A stretch of DNA of 64,000 nt from NCBI GenBank assembly GCA_963742305.1, contig CAVULN010000051.1, positions 1 through 64,000 on the forward strand. Direction: 5' to 3'. Position 1 is the first letter of the stretch; every line of letters begins with the position of its first letter. Source of the DNA: Roseiarcus sp963742305. Its GTDB lineage: Bacteria; Pseudomonadota; Alphaproteobacteria; Rhizobiales; Beijerinckiaceae. The notes under the pieces are model-generated. The model searched no databases. It saw nothing but the letters and a program-made list of their open reading frames with translations, and was not told the origin of the DNA. The translations under genes and the position numbers were made by a program. Shown here one piece after another: positions 9,383 to 17,303 of the stretch.

Positions 9383-10234
9383 TCAACGCCTCGCGTTCTG
9401 CGGCCGGTCCTCCGCGGCGAGCGCCGCGGGCCGGTCTGCGGCCGCCGAGAGGCGGATCACTCCCCTCTTACCGTGGAAATAGGCTTTGAGCCAAGGGTCG
9501 TCGGACAGCAGGAGCTCGCTGATCGGTCCGGCGGCGATCACCTTTTTATGCCCGAGCACCGCGACCCGGTCGCAGATGGCGAACAGACTGTCCAGATCAT
9601 GGGTGACCATGAAGACGGTGAGGTTGAGAGTTTTCTGAAGCGTGCCGATGAGATCGTCGAAATCGCCGGCCGAAATTGGGTCGAGCCCCGAGGTCGGCTC
9701 GTCGAGGAACACGATTTCGGGATCGAGCGCGAGCGCTCTCGCCAGCGAGACGCGCTTGGTCATGCCGCCGGACAATTCGGAAGGCAGCTTGTCGGCGGTG
9801 TCCGGCGGCAGGCCGACCAGCGCCAGCTTCTGGGCGGCAAGACCGTCCAGCGTCGACTGGGAAAGCTTGAGATGCTCGCGCATCGGCGCCTGGATGTTCT
9901 GGCGGACAGTCAAGCTGGAGAACAGCGCCCCCTCCTGAAACAGTACGCCCCAGCGCTCGCCGACCTCCAAATGCTCGCGCGGCGTCAGCATGTCGATATC
10001 GTGGCCGAAGACTTCGATCGTTCCCGCCTGCTTGGGTATCAGCCCCAGGATCGTCCGGGTCAGAACCGACTTTCCGGCGCCGGAAGCCCCGACAAAGCCC
10101 AGCACCTCGCCGCGATAAAGATCGAGGTCGAGCCCGTCCATCACCAGGCGGTCGCCGAAGCCGACTTTGAGGCCGCGCACACGGATGACGACATCGCGCG
10201 AGGAGGCGTTGGAAGGAGAGGCCTCGGCGCTCAA
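9383..10234 (-). CDS. mlaF: ABC transporter ATP-binding protein MlaF
   Basis: A complete 283-residue ABC ATPase. It has Walker A GASGAGKS near residue 50, signature LSGGMTKRVSLARAL near 153, Walker B IVFLDEP and the switch His in MVTHDLD. The FVGASGAGKSVLTRTILGL and PKQAGTIEVFGHDI segments are those of MlaF/Ttg2A proteins. It would power phospholipid movement by the MlaE permease at the inner membrane. Its ATG overlaps the mlaE stop by four bases (ATGA, 10231-10234), and mlaD follows 7 bases downstream, so the genes form one operon. Confidence 0.9.
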   Translation of the reverse strand: MSAEASPSNASSRDVVIRVRGLKVGFGDRLVMDGLDLDLYRGEVLGFVGASGAGKSVLTRTILGLIPKQAGTIEVFGHDIDMLTPREHLEVGERWGVLFQEGALFSSLTVRQNIQAPMREHLKLSQSTLDGLAAQKLALVGLPPDTADKLPSELSGGMTKRVSLARALALDPEIVFLDEPTSGLDPISAGDFDDLIGTLQKTLNLTVFMVTHDLDSLFAICDRVAVLGHKKVIAAGPISELLLSDDPWLKAYFHGKRGVIRLSAAADRPAALAAEDRPQNARR

Positions 10235-11367
10235 TAATCCACCGCGGCGAAGAACATCGCGAACAGCCCGTCCAAAACGATGACCATGAAGATCGACTTG
10301 ACCACCGACGAGGTGACGCAGCGGCCGAGCGACTCGGCCGATCCGCGCACCTCCATGCCTTCAGTCGCGGCGATGAGGCCGATCACGATCGCCATGAACG
10401 GGGCCTTGATGAGGCCGACCAGGAACGTTTCGGGCAGAACGGCGTTCTGGATGCGGGTCAGAAAAATCGCGGGCGTCAACCCGGCATAGATCCAGCTCAC
10501 GATGAGACCGCCGCCGATCGTAGCCAAATCGGCAAGGAAGGTCAGGACTGGCAAGGCGATCACCAGCGCCACCAGGCGCGGGATGATGAGCACTTCCAGC
10601 GGATCGAGCGCCATCACCTTCAGCGCGTCGATCTCCTCACGCATCTTCATCGAACCGATCTCGGCGGTGATCGACGATCCGGTGCGCCCGGCGATCATGA
10701 TCGAGGTCATGAGCACGCCGAGTTCGCGCAGACCAAGGACGCCGACCAGGTTGACGGCGTAGGAAGCGGCGCCGAAGCGCGTGAGCTGAAAGATGCCCTG
10801 CTGGGTGACGATCGCTCCCACCAGGAAGTTGATCAGCATGATGATCGGCACACTGCGCAGCCCGTACATCTCGAGGTGATGCACCATCGATGTCCATCGC
10901 CAGCGCAGTGGCCGGAGCGCGAGGCGCAGGAACATCGCGACGACCTCGCCGAGATAGTCGACGATATCGATGAAATCCCTGCCCGATTCGTAGACGGTCT
11001 CGCCGACCGCCGAGAGCAGCGAGACCGTGTGGGACGGGGGAACGCGCGTCGGCGCTTCGGGCGGATGGTAGCCCGCCTCCTTCAGCAGGAGGTCCTGCTC
11101 GGGCCGCTCGCCGCGACAGGAAACCGCAGCGCCTGAGGCGGCGAGTTCGTCGCGGGCGCGATCGATGAACCAGGCCCCGGCAGTGTCCATGCGGCTCAGG
11201 CCGGCGAGATCGAGGATGACGCGTTTCGCGTCCTTGGCCGACGACAGGAGCGAAGCGCCGGCCGCCTCCAGCTCGTGTCCGGCGCTGACGATCCACTCCC
11301 CCGCCAGGGAGAGGACCACCCCGTCCTGGCCGGCTTGACGAGTTACAGAAGGCGTCTTGGCCACCAA
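10231..11367 (-). CDS. mlaE: MlaE permease with N-terminal STAS domain
   Basis: The 378-residue protein has a STAS domain at residues 15-95 (VVLSLAGEWIVSAGHELEAA, LDLAGLSRMDTAGAW). The MlaE/YrbE permease follows at 140-375, with GLRSVPIIMLINFLVGAIVT and ITAEIGSMKMREEIDALKVM, the conserved MlaE loop. In E. coli the STAS partner is a separate protein (MlaB); here it is fused, as in many alphaproteobacteria. It is the membrane part of the phospholipid transporter with MlaF and MlaD and leads the operon. No clear promoter motif is visible upstream. Confidence 0.88.
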   Translation of the reverse strand: MVAKTPSVTRQAGQDGVVLSLAGEWIVSAGHELEAAGASLLSSAKDAKRVILDLAGLSRMDTAGAWFIDRARDELAASGAAVSCRGERPEQDLLLKEAGYHPPEAPTRVPPSHTVSLLSAVGETVYESGRDFIDIVDYLGEVVAMFLRLALRPLRWRWTSMVHHLEMYGLRSVPIIMLINFLVGAIVTQQGIFQLTRFGAASYAVNLVGVLGLRELGVLMTSIMIAGRTGSSITAEIGSMKMREEIDALKVMALDPLEVLIIPRLVALVIALPVLTFLADLATIGGGLIVSWIYAGLTPAIFLTRIQNAVLPETFLVGLIKAPFMAIVIGLIAATEGMEVRGSAESLGRCVTSSVVKSIFMVIVLDGLFAMFFAAVDY

Positions 11368-12043
11368 GCGCTCCGGCTTGAACCTGCCGCGTTATCGAAT
11401 CGCAGCAAGTTCTGGATTCCTTTGATTTCGTGCATCTTTGCGAAAAACCGGCCTCCGCTCCCTCGCGAGCCGCACCGCTTAAGCGGAAATGGGCTCATAT
11501 CGCGCCCGGCTATCGTCTGTCGAGCGAAGAGCCCCGGCGCGGGATCAAGGCAACAACAAACCAAGTACGAATCGGAGCCCTCGCCGCACGGACTCAGATT
11601 TCGCGAACAAAGCGAGTTGAATTTTTTACGCGCGACCGGGGCGCCGGCCCTCAGAAATGTCCCGTCGTCCTCGACCTGTTCCCGTTCCCGCCAGCACCAA
11701 GGCGCGCAAAGTCTCGGCAAATCAGGGCGTTGCCAAATCGGCAGAGCTCGAGCCCACGCTTTGGACAGGGTTGTCGCAGGGGGCGATCCGGCGTCAAGTC
11801 TGGTTGCCGAAACCTTGACTCCCCTTCGACACGTTGCCCCGATCAGGGACCCGGGCGAAGGGACCGGGGACAAAAGGGGCCGGAATCGGCGACGCGGCGC
11901 CGCGCCTGACTCGCTGCAGAGAAGGCAATCCCGATTCGGCTGACCGCCGCGCTGCGCTCGAGTCATGGCGACCAATCGGTTAATTCCGCAAGCCGGATCC
12001 GGTCTTGCCAGGCGCGCCGCCGGATCGAAGACGCGGGCGGGCC
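11368..12043. other. 676-base intergenic region
   Basis: It lies between the start of mlaE and the 3' end of the XRE regulator. Open frames cross it on both strands but show no domain, no ribosome site and strongly Arg/Pro/Ser-biased composition. It must hold the mla promoter, but I see no recognisable motif. No tRNA or hairpin with a T-run was found. Confidence 0.4.
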
Positions 12044-12661
12044 TCAATCCATCATCGCAGCCTTCAGGATGCAGACCATCGTGGCGCGCGCCGGCTTCCC
12101 GCCGAGGTTGCGGATGCGATGAGGCATGTCGCAGCGGTAGCGCAGTGTCTCGCCGGCCGAGGCCGCCGCTGTCGCGTCGCCGACGTCGACCTCGAGCGCG
12201 CCGGCTAAAACCGACAGACACTCGACCGAGCCGCGCAGATGGGCGGTCGATTCGAGAACGCCGCCGGGATCAGCCTGAAAATCGTACCATTGCAGCCAGT
12301 CGACCGTTTTCAGCCAGCCGATCACGGCGAGGCGGCAGAGTCCGTCGTCGGAGACAAGGATTGGCGTGGTCCCCCGGCTCAGATGCTCGATGAACGGCCC
12401 CTCCTCGCGGCCTTGCAGCATCGATTCGATCGACGCATCGAGCGCGTGGGCTAGGCGCCAGATGGTCGTCAGCGTCGGATTGGTCTCATTGCGCTCGATC
12501 TGGGAGATGATCGACTTGGCGACGCCCGACTGTTGCGAAAGCTCGGCGAGCGACAGCCCGTAGCCCTTGCGCAACCGGAGCACCGCCTGCCCGAGCTGAT
12601 TGGAGAGCGAGGCGGCTCCCGCCTCGAGAACCTTCGCCCTGTCTTTGCCTTCGACGCCCAT
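12044..12661 (-). CDS. XRE-family regulator with C-terminal cupin domain
   Basis: This 205-residue protein has an N-terminal helix-turn-helix (LRKGYGLSLAELSQQSGVAK, then SIISQIERNETNPTLTTIWR) and a cupin sensor domain (ECLSVLAGALEVDVGDATAA, GETLRYRCDMPHRIRNLGGK). Proteins of this layout sense a small metabolite through the cupin and repress or activate a neighbouring catabolic gene. It is divergent from the PQQ-dependent dehydrogenase gene with 305 bases between them, so that gene is the obvious candidate target along with its own promoter. The ligand is unknown. The length is normal for the family. Confidence 0.85.
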   Translation of the reverse strand: MGVEGKDRAKVLEAGAASLSNQLGQAVLRLRKGYGLSLAELSQQSGVAKSIISQIERNETNPTLTTIWRLAHALDASIESMLQGREEGPFIEHLSRGTTPILVSDDGLCRLAVIGWLKTVDWLQWYDFQADPGGVLESTAHLRGSVECLSVLAGALEVDVGDATAAASAGETLRYRCDMPHRIRNLGGKPARATMVCILKAAMMD

Positions 12662-12699
12662 CGCACGCTTCCCTCGTCGCGCGAATTATAGACGAGTTT

Positions 12700-12715
12700 G
12701 TTCGGCACAACGAAC
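12700..12715. promoter_or_regulatory. Candidate operator: GTTCG-N6-CGAAC
   Basis: A perfect 5-bp inverted repeat with a 6-base spacer lies 39 bases upstream of the XRE-cupin start, in the divergent region shared with the PQQ dehydrogenase. The position fits an autoregulatory site, but a repeat this short can occur by chance. Confidence 0.35.
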
Positions 12716-12966
12716 GGGACACCATCGACGTACAGCGAGAGTTTGATCAGGATTGTTTCCCGGCAAATTGTAGAATTCGCTCCAAGACCTTTTTTCATTG
12801 CGAAATGACTTGCCGCGACGCGCGCAAGCCGGATATCTTGCCTGCGTTGTGGGGCTTGCCGGGTCGTTGATTCAGGCAGGGGCTGACTTCCACCACGGCA
12901 TGTCAGGATGGATCGATCCGTCCGGCGGCGAAGAACGAAATGGATAGAGAGGGAACCGAGGAGAGG

Positions 12967-14226
12967 ATGATGAAACCTCATATTGCTTCAGCCGTCGCGG
13001 TGACGGCTCTGATTCTGGGCATGGGCGCTGCGCGCGCGGACAATCTGCAAACCCTCGAAGGCTTTCGCATGACGGCGCCCGTCGAGTGGCCGACGATCCC
13101 GCAGACCGGGCTGAAGGCGGACGCAATCAAGGAGATCCTCAAGAAGATCACGCTGCCGCCCGGCTTCCACATCGACCTCTACGCCATCGTTCCCGACGCG
13201 CGCCATATGGCGGTCGGCCCACAGGGCGTCGTGACCTTCGTCGGCACGCGCAAGAACAAGATCTGGGCAATTACCGATCGCGACCGGGCTGGCGTCGCGG
13301 CGGGCGTCGAGGTCAAGGAATTCGCGCCGAGTTTGCCGAAGCGGCTGCCGAATGGCCCGTGCTTCTCGAAGGACGGGTTCCTCTATGTCGTGGAGCAGAA
13401 CCGCGTCCTGCAATACCCGGCGGCTGAGTTCTTCTACGAGGGCCAGGACGTCGCGGTCAGCGTCGTCGTTCCCGAGGGGCAGTTGATCCCGAAAGCGGAG
13501 GAGAGCTTCAATCACACCGCGCGCGAGTGCCGCGTCGGCCCCGACAACAAGCTCTATATCCAGCTCGGGCAGCCGTTCAACGTGCCGACGAAAGAGAAAG
13601 CCGACCTCTATCGGAAGATCGGCATGGGCGGCATCATTCGCATGGACCAGGACGGCAAGAACCGCGAGATCTATGCGACGGGTTTGCGGAATCCCGAGGG
13701 TATGGACTTCAACCCCAAGGACAAGAAGCTTTGGAGCAACGACAACCAGGTCGACGGCATGGGCGACGATATTCCGCCCGGCGAGATGAACCGCATCGAC
13801 AAGATGGGCGAGCAATTCGGCTTCCCGTGGTACGGCGGCGGTCACGTCCGCACCAACGAGTTCAAGAACGACACGCCTCCGGCCGACGTCGTCTTCCCTG
13901 AAGTCGAGCAGGTCGCTCACGCGGCCGACCTCGGCCTCTCGTTCTACACCGGCGACATGTTCCCGGCGAAGTATAAGGGCGCGATCTTCTCGACCCAGCA
14001 CGGCTCGTGGAACCGCACCGTGCCGGTCGGCGCGCGGGTCATGGTCACCTTCCTCAAGGACGACGGCCACGTCGCCGGACCGTCGATCCCGTTCGCGGAA
14101 GGCTGGAACGACAACGGCCACTATCTCGGCCGGCCGGTCGACGTGCAGCAGTATTGGGATGGATCGCTGCTGGTGTCAGACGATCTCGTCGGCGCGGTCT
14201 ATCGCATCTGGTACGACGGCAAGTAG
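12967..14226 (+). CDS. PQQ-dependent sugar/sorbosone dehydrogenase-type beta-propeller, periplasmic
   Basis: A 419-residue protein with a signal peptide (AVAVTALILGMGAARA). It has the six-bladed quinoprotein glucose/sorbosone dehydrogenase fold: ITLPPGFHIDLYAIVPDARH, RNPEGMDFNPKDKKLWSNDN, MGDDIPPGEMNRIDKMGEQF and STQHGSWNRT. It should oxidise an aldose or related alcohol in the periplasm with PQQ and pass electrons to a c-type cytochrome. A cytochrome c gene follows and pqqA lies nearby, which supports the PQQ assignment. The ATG at 12967 is preferred over 12940 because GAGGAGAGG sits directly upstream and the signal peptide starts there. It is divergent from the XRE-cupin regulator. The substrate is not known. 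Confidence 0.82.
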   Translation: MMKPHIASAVAVTALILGMGAARADNLQTLEGFRMTAPVEWPTIPQTGLKADAIKEILKKITLPPGFHIDLYAIVPDARHMAVGPQGVVTFVGTRKNKIWAITDRDRAGVAAGVEVKEFAPSLPKRLPNGPCFSKDGFLYVVEQNRVLQYPAAEFFYEGQDVAVSVVVPEGQLIPKAEESFNHTARECRVGPDNKLYIQLGQPFNVPTKEKADLYRKIGMGGIIRMDQDGKNREIYATGLRNPEGMDFNPKDKKLWSNDNQVDGMGDDIPPGEMNRIDKMGEQFGFPWYGGGHVRTNEFKNDTPPADVVFPEVEQVAHAADLGLSFYTGDMFPAKYKGAIFSTQHGSWNRTVPVGARVMVTFLKDDGHVAGPSIPFAEGWNDNGHYLGRPVDVQQYWDGSLLVSDDLVGAVYRIWYDGK

Positions 14227-14250
14227 AACCAGGCTAAACCTAAAGAGAGG

Positions 14251-14285
14251 ACGGCTCCCGCTTTGGCAGGAGCCGTTCTTTTTCG
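14251..14285 (+). terminator. Rho-independent terminator
   Basis: ACGGCTCC and GGAGCCGT form an 8-bp perfect stem around a 10-base loop, followed by TTCTTTTT. It sits 24 bases after the stop of the PQQ dehydrogenase gene. The cytochrome gene downstream is therefore reached by readthrough or has its own promoter. Confidence 0.85.
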
Positions 14286-14308
14286 TTCAAGTTATGTGGG
14301 GGACATCG

Positions 14309-14674
14309 ATGCGGTCTTGTCTGCGCCCGTGGGCGGGAGCGGTCGCCTTTGGCGGCTGCCTCCTGGCCTTTTCCTTCGTCACCATGGGCGAGGCCGAGGC
14401 GCAGGGCGACGCGAAAACGGGACGCGCGAAGGCTGAGTCACTCTGCGCGGTCTGCCATGGGCTCGATGGACTGGCGAAAATCCCCGAGGCGCCGAATATA
14501 GCGGGGCAGAACGAGACCTATCTGGTCGAGCAGCTCAGGGCCTTCAAGTCCGGAGAGCGCAAGAACGAAATGATGTCGGTCGTGGCCCAGGATCTTTCGG
14601 ACGCCGACATCGAAAATCTGGCGGCCTATTATTCGGCGATCGAGATTTCAGTGGGGAAAACGCCCGCCCAGTAA
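14309..14674 (+). CDS. Class I c-type cytochrome, periplasmic
   Basis: A small secreted cytochrome with a signal peptide (AFGGCLLAFSFVTMGEAEA) and one haem-binding site, CAVCH, at residues 46-50 of the chosen start. The NEMMSVVAQDLSDADIENLA segment supplies the probable Met axial ligand and resembles cytochrome c553/c4-type domains. It probably takes electrons from the PQQ dehydrogenase just upstream. ATG 14309 is preceded by GGGGGAC at proper spacing; ATG 14294 is an in-frame alternative. The protein is about 121 residues, as expected for a monohaem cytochrome. Confidence 0.85.
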   Translation: MRSCLRPWAGAVAFGGCLLAFSFVTMGEAEAQGDAKTGRAKAESLCAVCHGLDGLAKIPEAPNIAGQNETYLVEQLRAFKSGERKNEMMSVVAQDLSDADIENLAAYYSAIEISVGKTPAQ

Positions 14675-14807
14675 GACGGACGGCCACGCGGCAACCCACG
14701 CACGCAACACCTACAAAGCCGGACTGCAACCTGCCAAGCTCGGCCCGTAAAAGCGGGTTGAAACGTAAGGATTGACGCCGCCCGCTTTACGCCGGCGGCG
14801 TGCGCAA

Positions 14808-14885
14808 TCACATCTCGGCGGACAGGTAGCTCGTCACTTCCATGCCCACGCAGACCTCACGAACTTCAGGTGTCGACCATGCCAT
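14808..14885 (-). CDS. pqqA: PqqA, precursor peptide of pyrroloquinoline quinone
   Basis: A 25-residue peptide, MAWSTPEVREVCVG followed by MEVTSYLSAEM. It has the invariant Glu and Tyr of the E-x-x-x-Y motif (Glu16, Tyr20) that PqqE cross-links to form PQQ, and the usual CVGMEVTSY context. GAGAAGGA lies 10 bases before the ATG. It is too short for most gene callers. None of pqqB, C, D, E is next to it, so it is either a stand-alone copy or separated from a pqqBCDE cluster elsewhere. It lies about 130 bases from the converging cytochrome gene, and the PQQ dehydrogenase is upstream of that. Confidence 0.92.
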   Translation of the reverse strand: MAWSTPEVREVCVGMEVTSYLSAEM

Positions 14886-15024
14886 AGCGTCGTTCCTTCT
14901 CCCGATGTAGACGGCTCCCTGCCGGTCAGAACTGAGAGCCGCGACAACGCTATCATGGGGCGCGAAGGACCGTCAAATTGACGCGCTTGATCCTTTCGAA
15001 GACACGACCCACGCCGCCCCTGGC

Positions 15025-15537
15025 CTAACGGCGCGGCGGCGCCACGCAGGCGCCTCGGAAGAGGCTGGGAGGCGACGCAGCGAACAACACGAACGGGCGG
15101 CCAGTCGTCGCTCCGGACGCTGGGTCGATCGACAGCGCGAGCACGTCGCCGTCGCTCGTGATCGCCTCGCCGACGAGGGCGCCGTCGGCGCCGGACATTC
15201 GCGTCCAGACAATTGTCGCCTCCCCGCCGTCGCCCAAACGCAGACGTCCGCTGGTCGATTTCGCATCATAGAGCGGCTGGCGGACCGCGTTCGTCGCCGG
15301 GTCGACCAACGCCACAATCGCGCCTTCGCCGAAGCTGGCGGAGACCTCGAACTTCACCTCGGCGCCGCTCGCAAAGGGTGGGAGGCTTCGCCCTTCGGAT
15401 GCGTGACCCGCGCAGTGAAAAATCAGTTCCGTATCGGCCCGCGCGGTCGACTCCTCCGCCCAGCAGACCTCGGGAACATATGTGCTCGACCCGATGAGGC
15501 CGCTGAGCGCCAGACTCCGGAGACAATGGCGGTTCAC
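15025..15537 (-). CDS. Uncharacterised exported protein
   Basis: I do not recognise this 170-residue protein. From a GTG start at 15537 it begins with a probable signal sequence (CLRSLALSGLIGSSTYVPEVCWA), then a domain rich in beta-strand-like segments (FHCAGHASEGRSLPPFASGA, KFEVSASFGEGAIVALVDPA) and ends VAPPRR. It lies 14 bases after the SDR gene on the same strand and upstream of pqqA, so the three may be co-transcribed. The GTG start is inferred from the signal peptide; a longer frame starts at 15639 inside the SDR gene. Confidence 0.55.
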   Translation of the reverse strand: MNRHCLRSLALSGLIGSSTYVPEVCWAEESTARADTELIFHCAGHASEGRSLPPFASGAEVKFEVSASFGEGAIVALVDPATNAVRQPLYDAKSTSGRLRLGDGGEATIVWTRMSGADGALVGEAITSDGDVLALSIDPASGATTGRPFVLFAASPPSLFRGACVAPPRR

Positions 15538-15551
15538 GAGGGTTCGCCGGC

Positions 15552-16328
15552 TCAAAAGGCCGCTGGGAACGCGCCGCCGTCGATCAGAATGTTCTGCCCG
15601 GTGATGAATCCGGCGTGAGCGCTCGCAAGGAACGCGCAAAGCGCCCCGAATTCGGCCGGGTCGCCGAAGCGGCCCGCGGGGATTCGTCCCCTCGAATCGG
15701 CGCGCGCCTGATCCACGCTGACCCCCCTCTGCGAGGCGGCGCGCGCGAGACCGGCTTTCTGCCGGTCGGTTTCAAACGACCCGGGCTGGATCGAGTTGAT
15801 CGTCACGTTGTCGCGCGCGAACAGCCTCGCGGCCGAGGCGAGAAAGGCGGTGAGCCCGGCGCGCGCCCCCGATGACACGTCGAGACCCGCGACCGGAGTG
15901 CGGACGGAACCCGAAGTGATATTGACGATGCGGCCGAATTTGCGCTCGACCATGCCCGGCGTCAGCGCCTGGATCAGTGCGATCGGCGTCAGCATGTTGG
16001 ATTCGATGCCTTTGAGGATATTCTCGCGCTTGATCTCGCTGAACGCCTGATGTGGGGGTCCGCCATTGTTGTTGACGAGAATGTCGGCGTCGGGGCAGGC
16101 GGCGATCAGTTCGGCGCGGGTGTCGGCATGATCGAGATCGCCGAGGATTTCACGCGCTTCAACTCCTGCCTTTCTGATTTCGCGCGCCGTTGCGGCGAGC
16201 GCCTCCTTGTCGCGCCCGTTGAGCACGATCGAACACCCGGCTTCAGCCAGCGCCAGCGCGCAGGCCCGCCCGAGACCCTTGCTCGATGCGCAGACGATCG
16301 CCTTGCGGCCTTTGATCCCCAGGTCCAT
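15552..16328 (-). CDS. Atypical SDR-family oxidoreductase
   Basis: 258 residues with a Rossmann N-terminus (KAIVCASSKGLGRACALALA), a NNNGGPPHQAF segment in place of NNAG, and IVNITSGSVRTPV with the catalytic-region Ser. The Y-x-x-x-K motif of classical SDRs is replaced by LDVSSGARAGLTAF, with no Tyr. This belongs to a known FabG-like subgroup in which the NNNGGPP and SxxARAGL segments go together, so catalysis probably differs from classical SDRs. The substrate is unknown. It is divergent from plcP, 132 bases away. Confidence 0.78.
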   Translation of the reverse strand: MDLGIKGRKAIVCASSKGLGRACALALAEAGCSIVLNGRDKEALAATAREIRKAGVEAREILGDLDHADTRAELIAACPDADILVNNNGGPPHQAFSEIKRENILKGIESNMLTPIALIQALTPGMVERKFGRIVNITSGSVRTPVAGLDVSSGARAGLTAFLASAARLFARDNVTINSIQPGSFETDRQKAGLARAASQRGVSVDQARADSRGRIPAGRFGDPAEFGALCAFLASAHAGFITGQNILIDGGAFPAAF

Positions 16329-16460
16329 GTCCCATACCCCGCTCTCGACACACTTCAGGTTGACATCTATAAGCGCTTCGAGTGCGTCGCGTCACCGAAG
16401 CGACATGAGAATCTGTGCAGTCATGTCCGGTTCGTTCGCCCCCTCGCGAGGAGGCCGCTT

Positions 16461-17303
16461 GTGCCCAAGCCCTATTCGATTCGCCGGTACAGGACGCTTT
16501 TCTTGTCGGATTTGCACCTGGGCGCGCGGGGCTGTCAGGCCCATCTCATCCTGGACATGCTGCGCCACGTCGAGGCCGACACGATCTACCTCGTTGGCGA
16601 CATCATCGACGGCTGGCGGCTCCGCCGCTCCGGCTGGTACTGGCCGCAGACGCATAACGATGTCGTCCAGAAACTGCTGCGCAAGGTCCGGCGGGGCGCG
16701 CGGATGGTGTTCGTTCCCGGCAATCACGATGAGTTCGCCCGTCAGTTCTTCGGCCTGACCTTCGGGGGCATCGAGATCAGGCGCCGCGCGATCCATACCG
16801 CCGCGGACGGCAAGCGCTACCTTGTCATTCACGGCGACGAATTCGACGTTGTGGTGCGCCATTCGAAGTGGCTCGCCTTCTTCGGCGACTGGGCCTACGA
16901 TTTCGCGCTGTTCGTCAATACCCATTTCAACGAAGCGCGCCGGTGGCTGGGTTTGCCCTATTGGTCGTTCTCGGCCTGGGCGAAACTCAAGGTCAAGAAC
17001 GCGGTCAATTTCATCGGCTCATTCGAGCGGGAACTGGCCGGCGAAGCCAGAAAGCGTGGCGTCGACGGCGTGGTCTGCGGCCATATCCATCATCCGGTCA
17101 TCCGCGAGATGGATGGCGTGATCTACGTCAACGCCGGCGACTTCGTCGAATCGTGCTCCCTTGTGGTCGAGCACTACGACGGCCGGTTCGAAGTGCTGCG
17201 ATGGAAGGATCCTTTGCCGCTGGCCGCGCGGGTCGAAGACAACGCCTCCGAGGAAGAGTCGGCCGAGGCGAGAGCGGACGAGGCGCAAGCGGAAGCGGCT
17301 TGA
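16461..17303 (+). CDS. plcP: PlcP-type metallophosphoesterase (phospholipase C for membrane lipid remodelling)
   Basis: A 280-residue calcineurin-type phosphoesterase with D17-L-H19, GD (D47), GNHDE (N88-H89), IHGDEFD and GHIHHP metal-binding motifs. It would often be auto-named UDP-2,3-diacylglucosamine hydrolase (LpxH-like). The following gene is a GT4 glycosyltransferase. That pair is the PlcP-Agt arrangement shown in rhizobia and marine alphaproteobacteria to replace phospholipids by glycolipids in low phosphate: PlcP cleaves the phospholipid head group to give diacylglycerol. The GTG start at 16461 is chosen because GGAGG lies 7 bases upstream and homologous sequence begins there. No convincing Pho box was found. 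The stop overlaps the agt start. Confidence 0.75.
   Translation: MPKPYSIRRYRTLFLSDLHLGARGCQAHLILDMLRHVEADTIYLVGDIIDGWRLRRSGWYWPQTHNDVVQKLLRKVRRGARMVFVPGNHDEFARQFFGLTFGGIEIRRRAIHTAADGKRYLVIHGDEFDVVVRHSKWLAFFGDWAYDFALFVNTHFNEARRWLGLPYWSFSAWAKLKVKNAVNFIGSFERELAGEARKRGVDGVVCGHIHHPVIREMDGVIYVNAGDFVESCSLVVEHYDGRFEVLRWKDPLPLAARVEDNASEEESAEARADEAQAEAA

Noticed and set aside
11343..12221. Long open frame of 292 codons on the minus strand
   Set aside because: It overlaps the XRE-cupin gene out of frame, is Arg-rich and shows no domain; a chance frame in GC-rich DNA.
16390..16410. Possible Pho box upstream of plcP (TGTCGC and TGACG on the minus strand)
   Set aside because: Too far from the CTGTCAT direct-repeat consensus.
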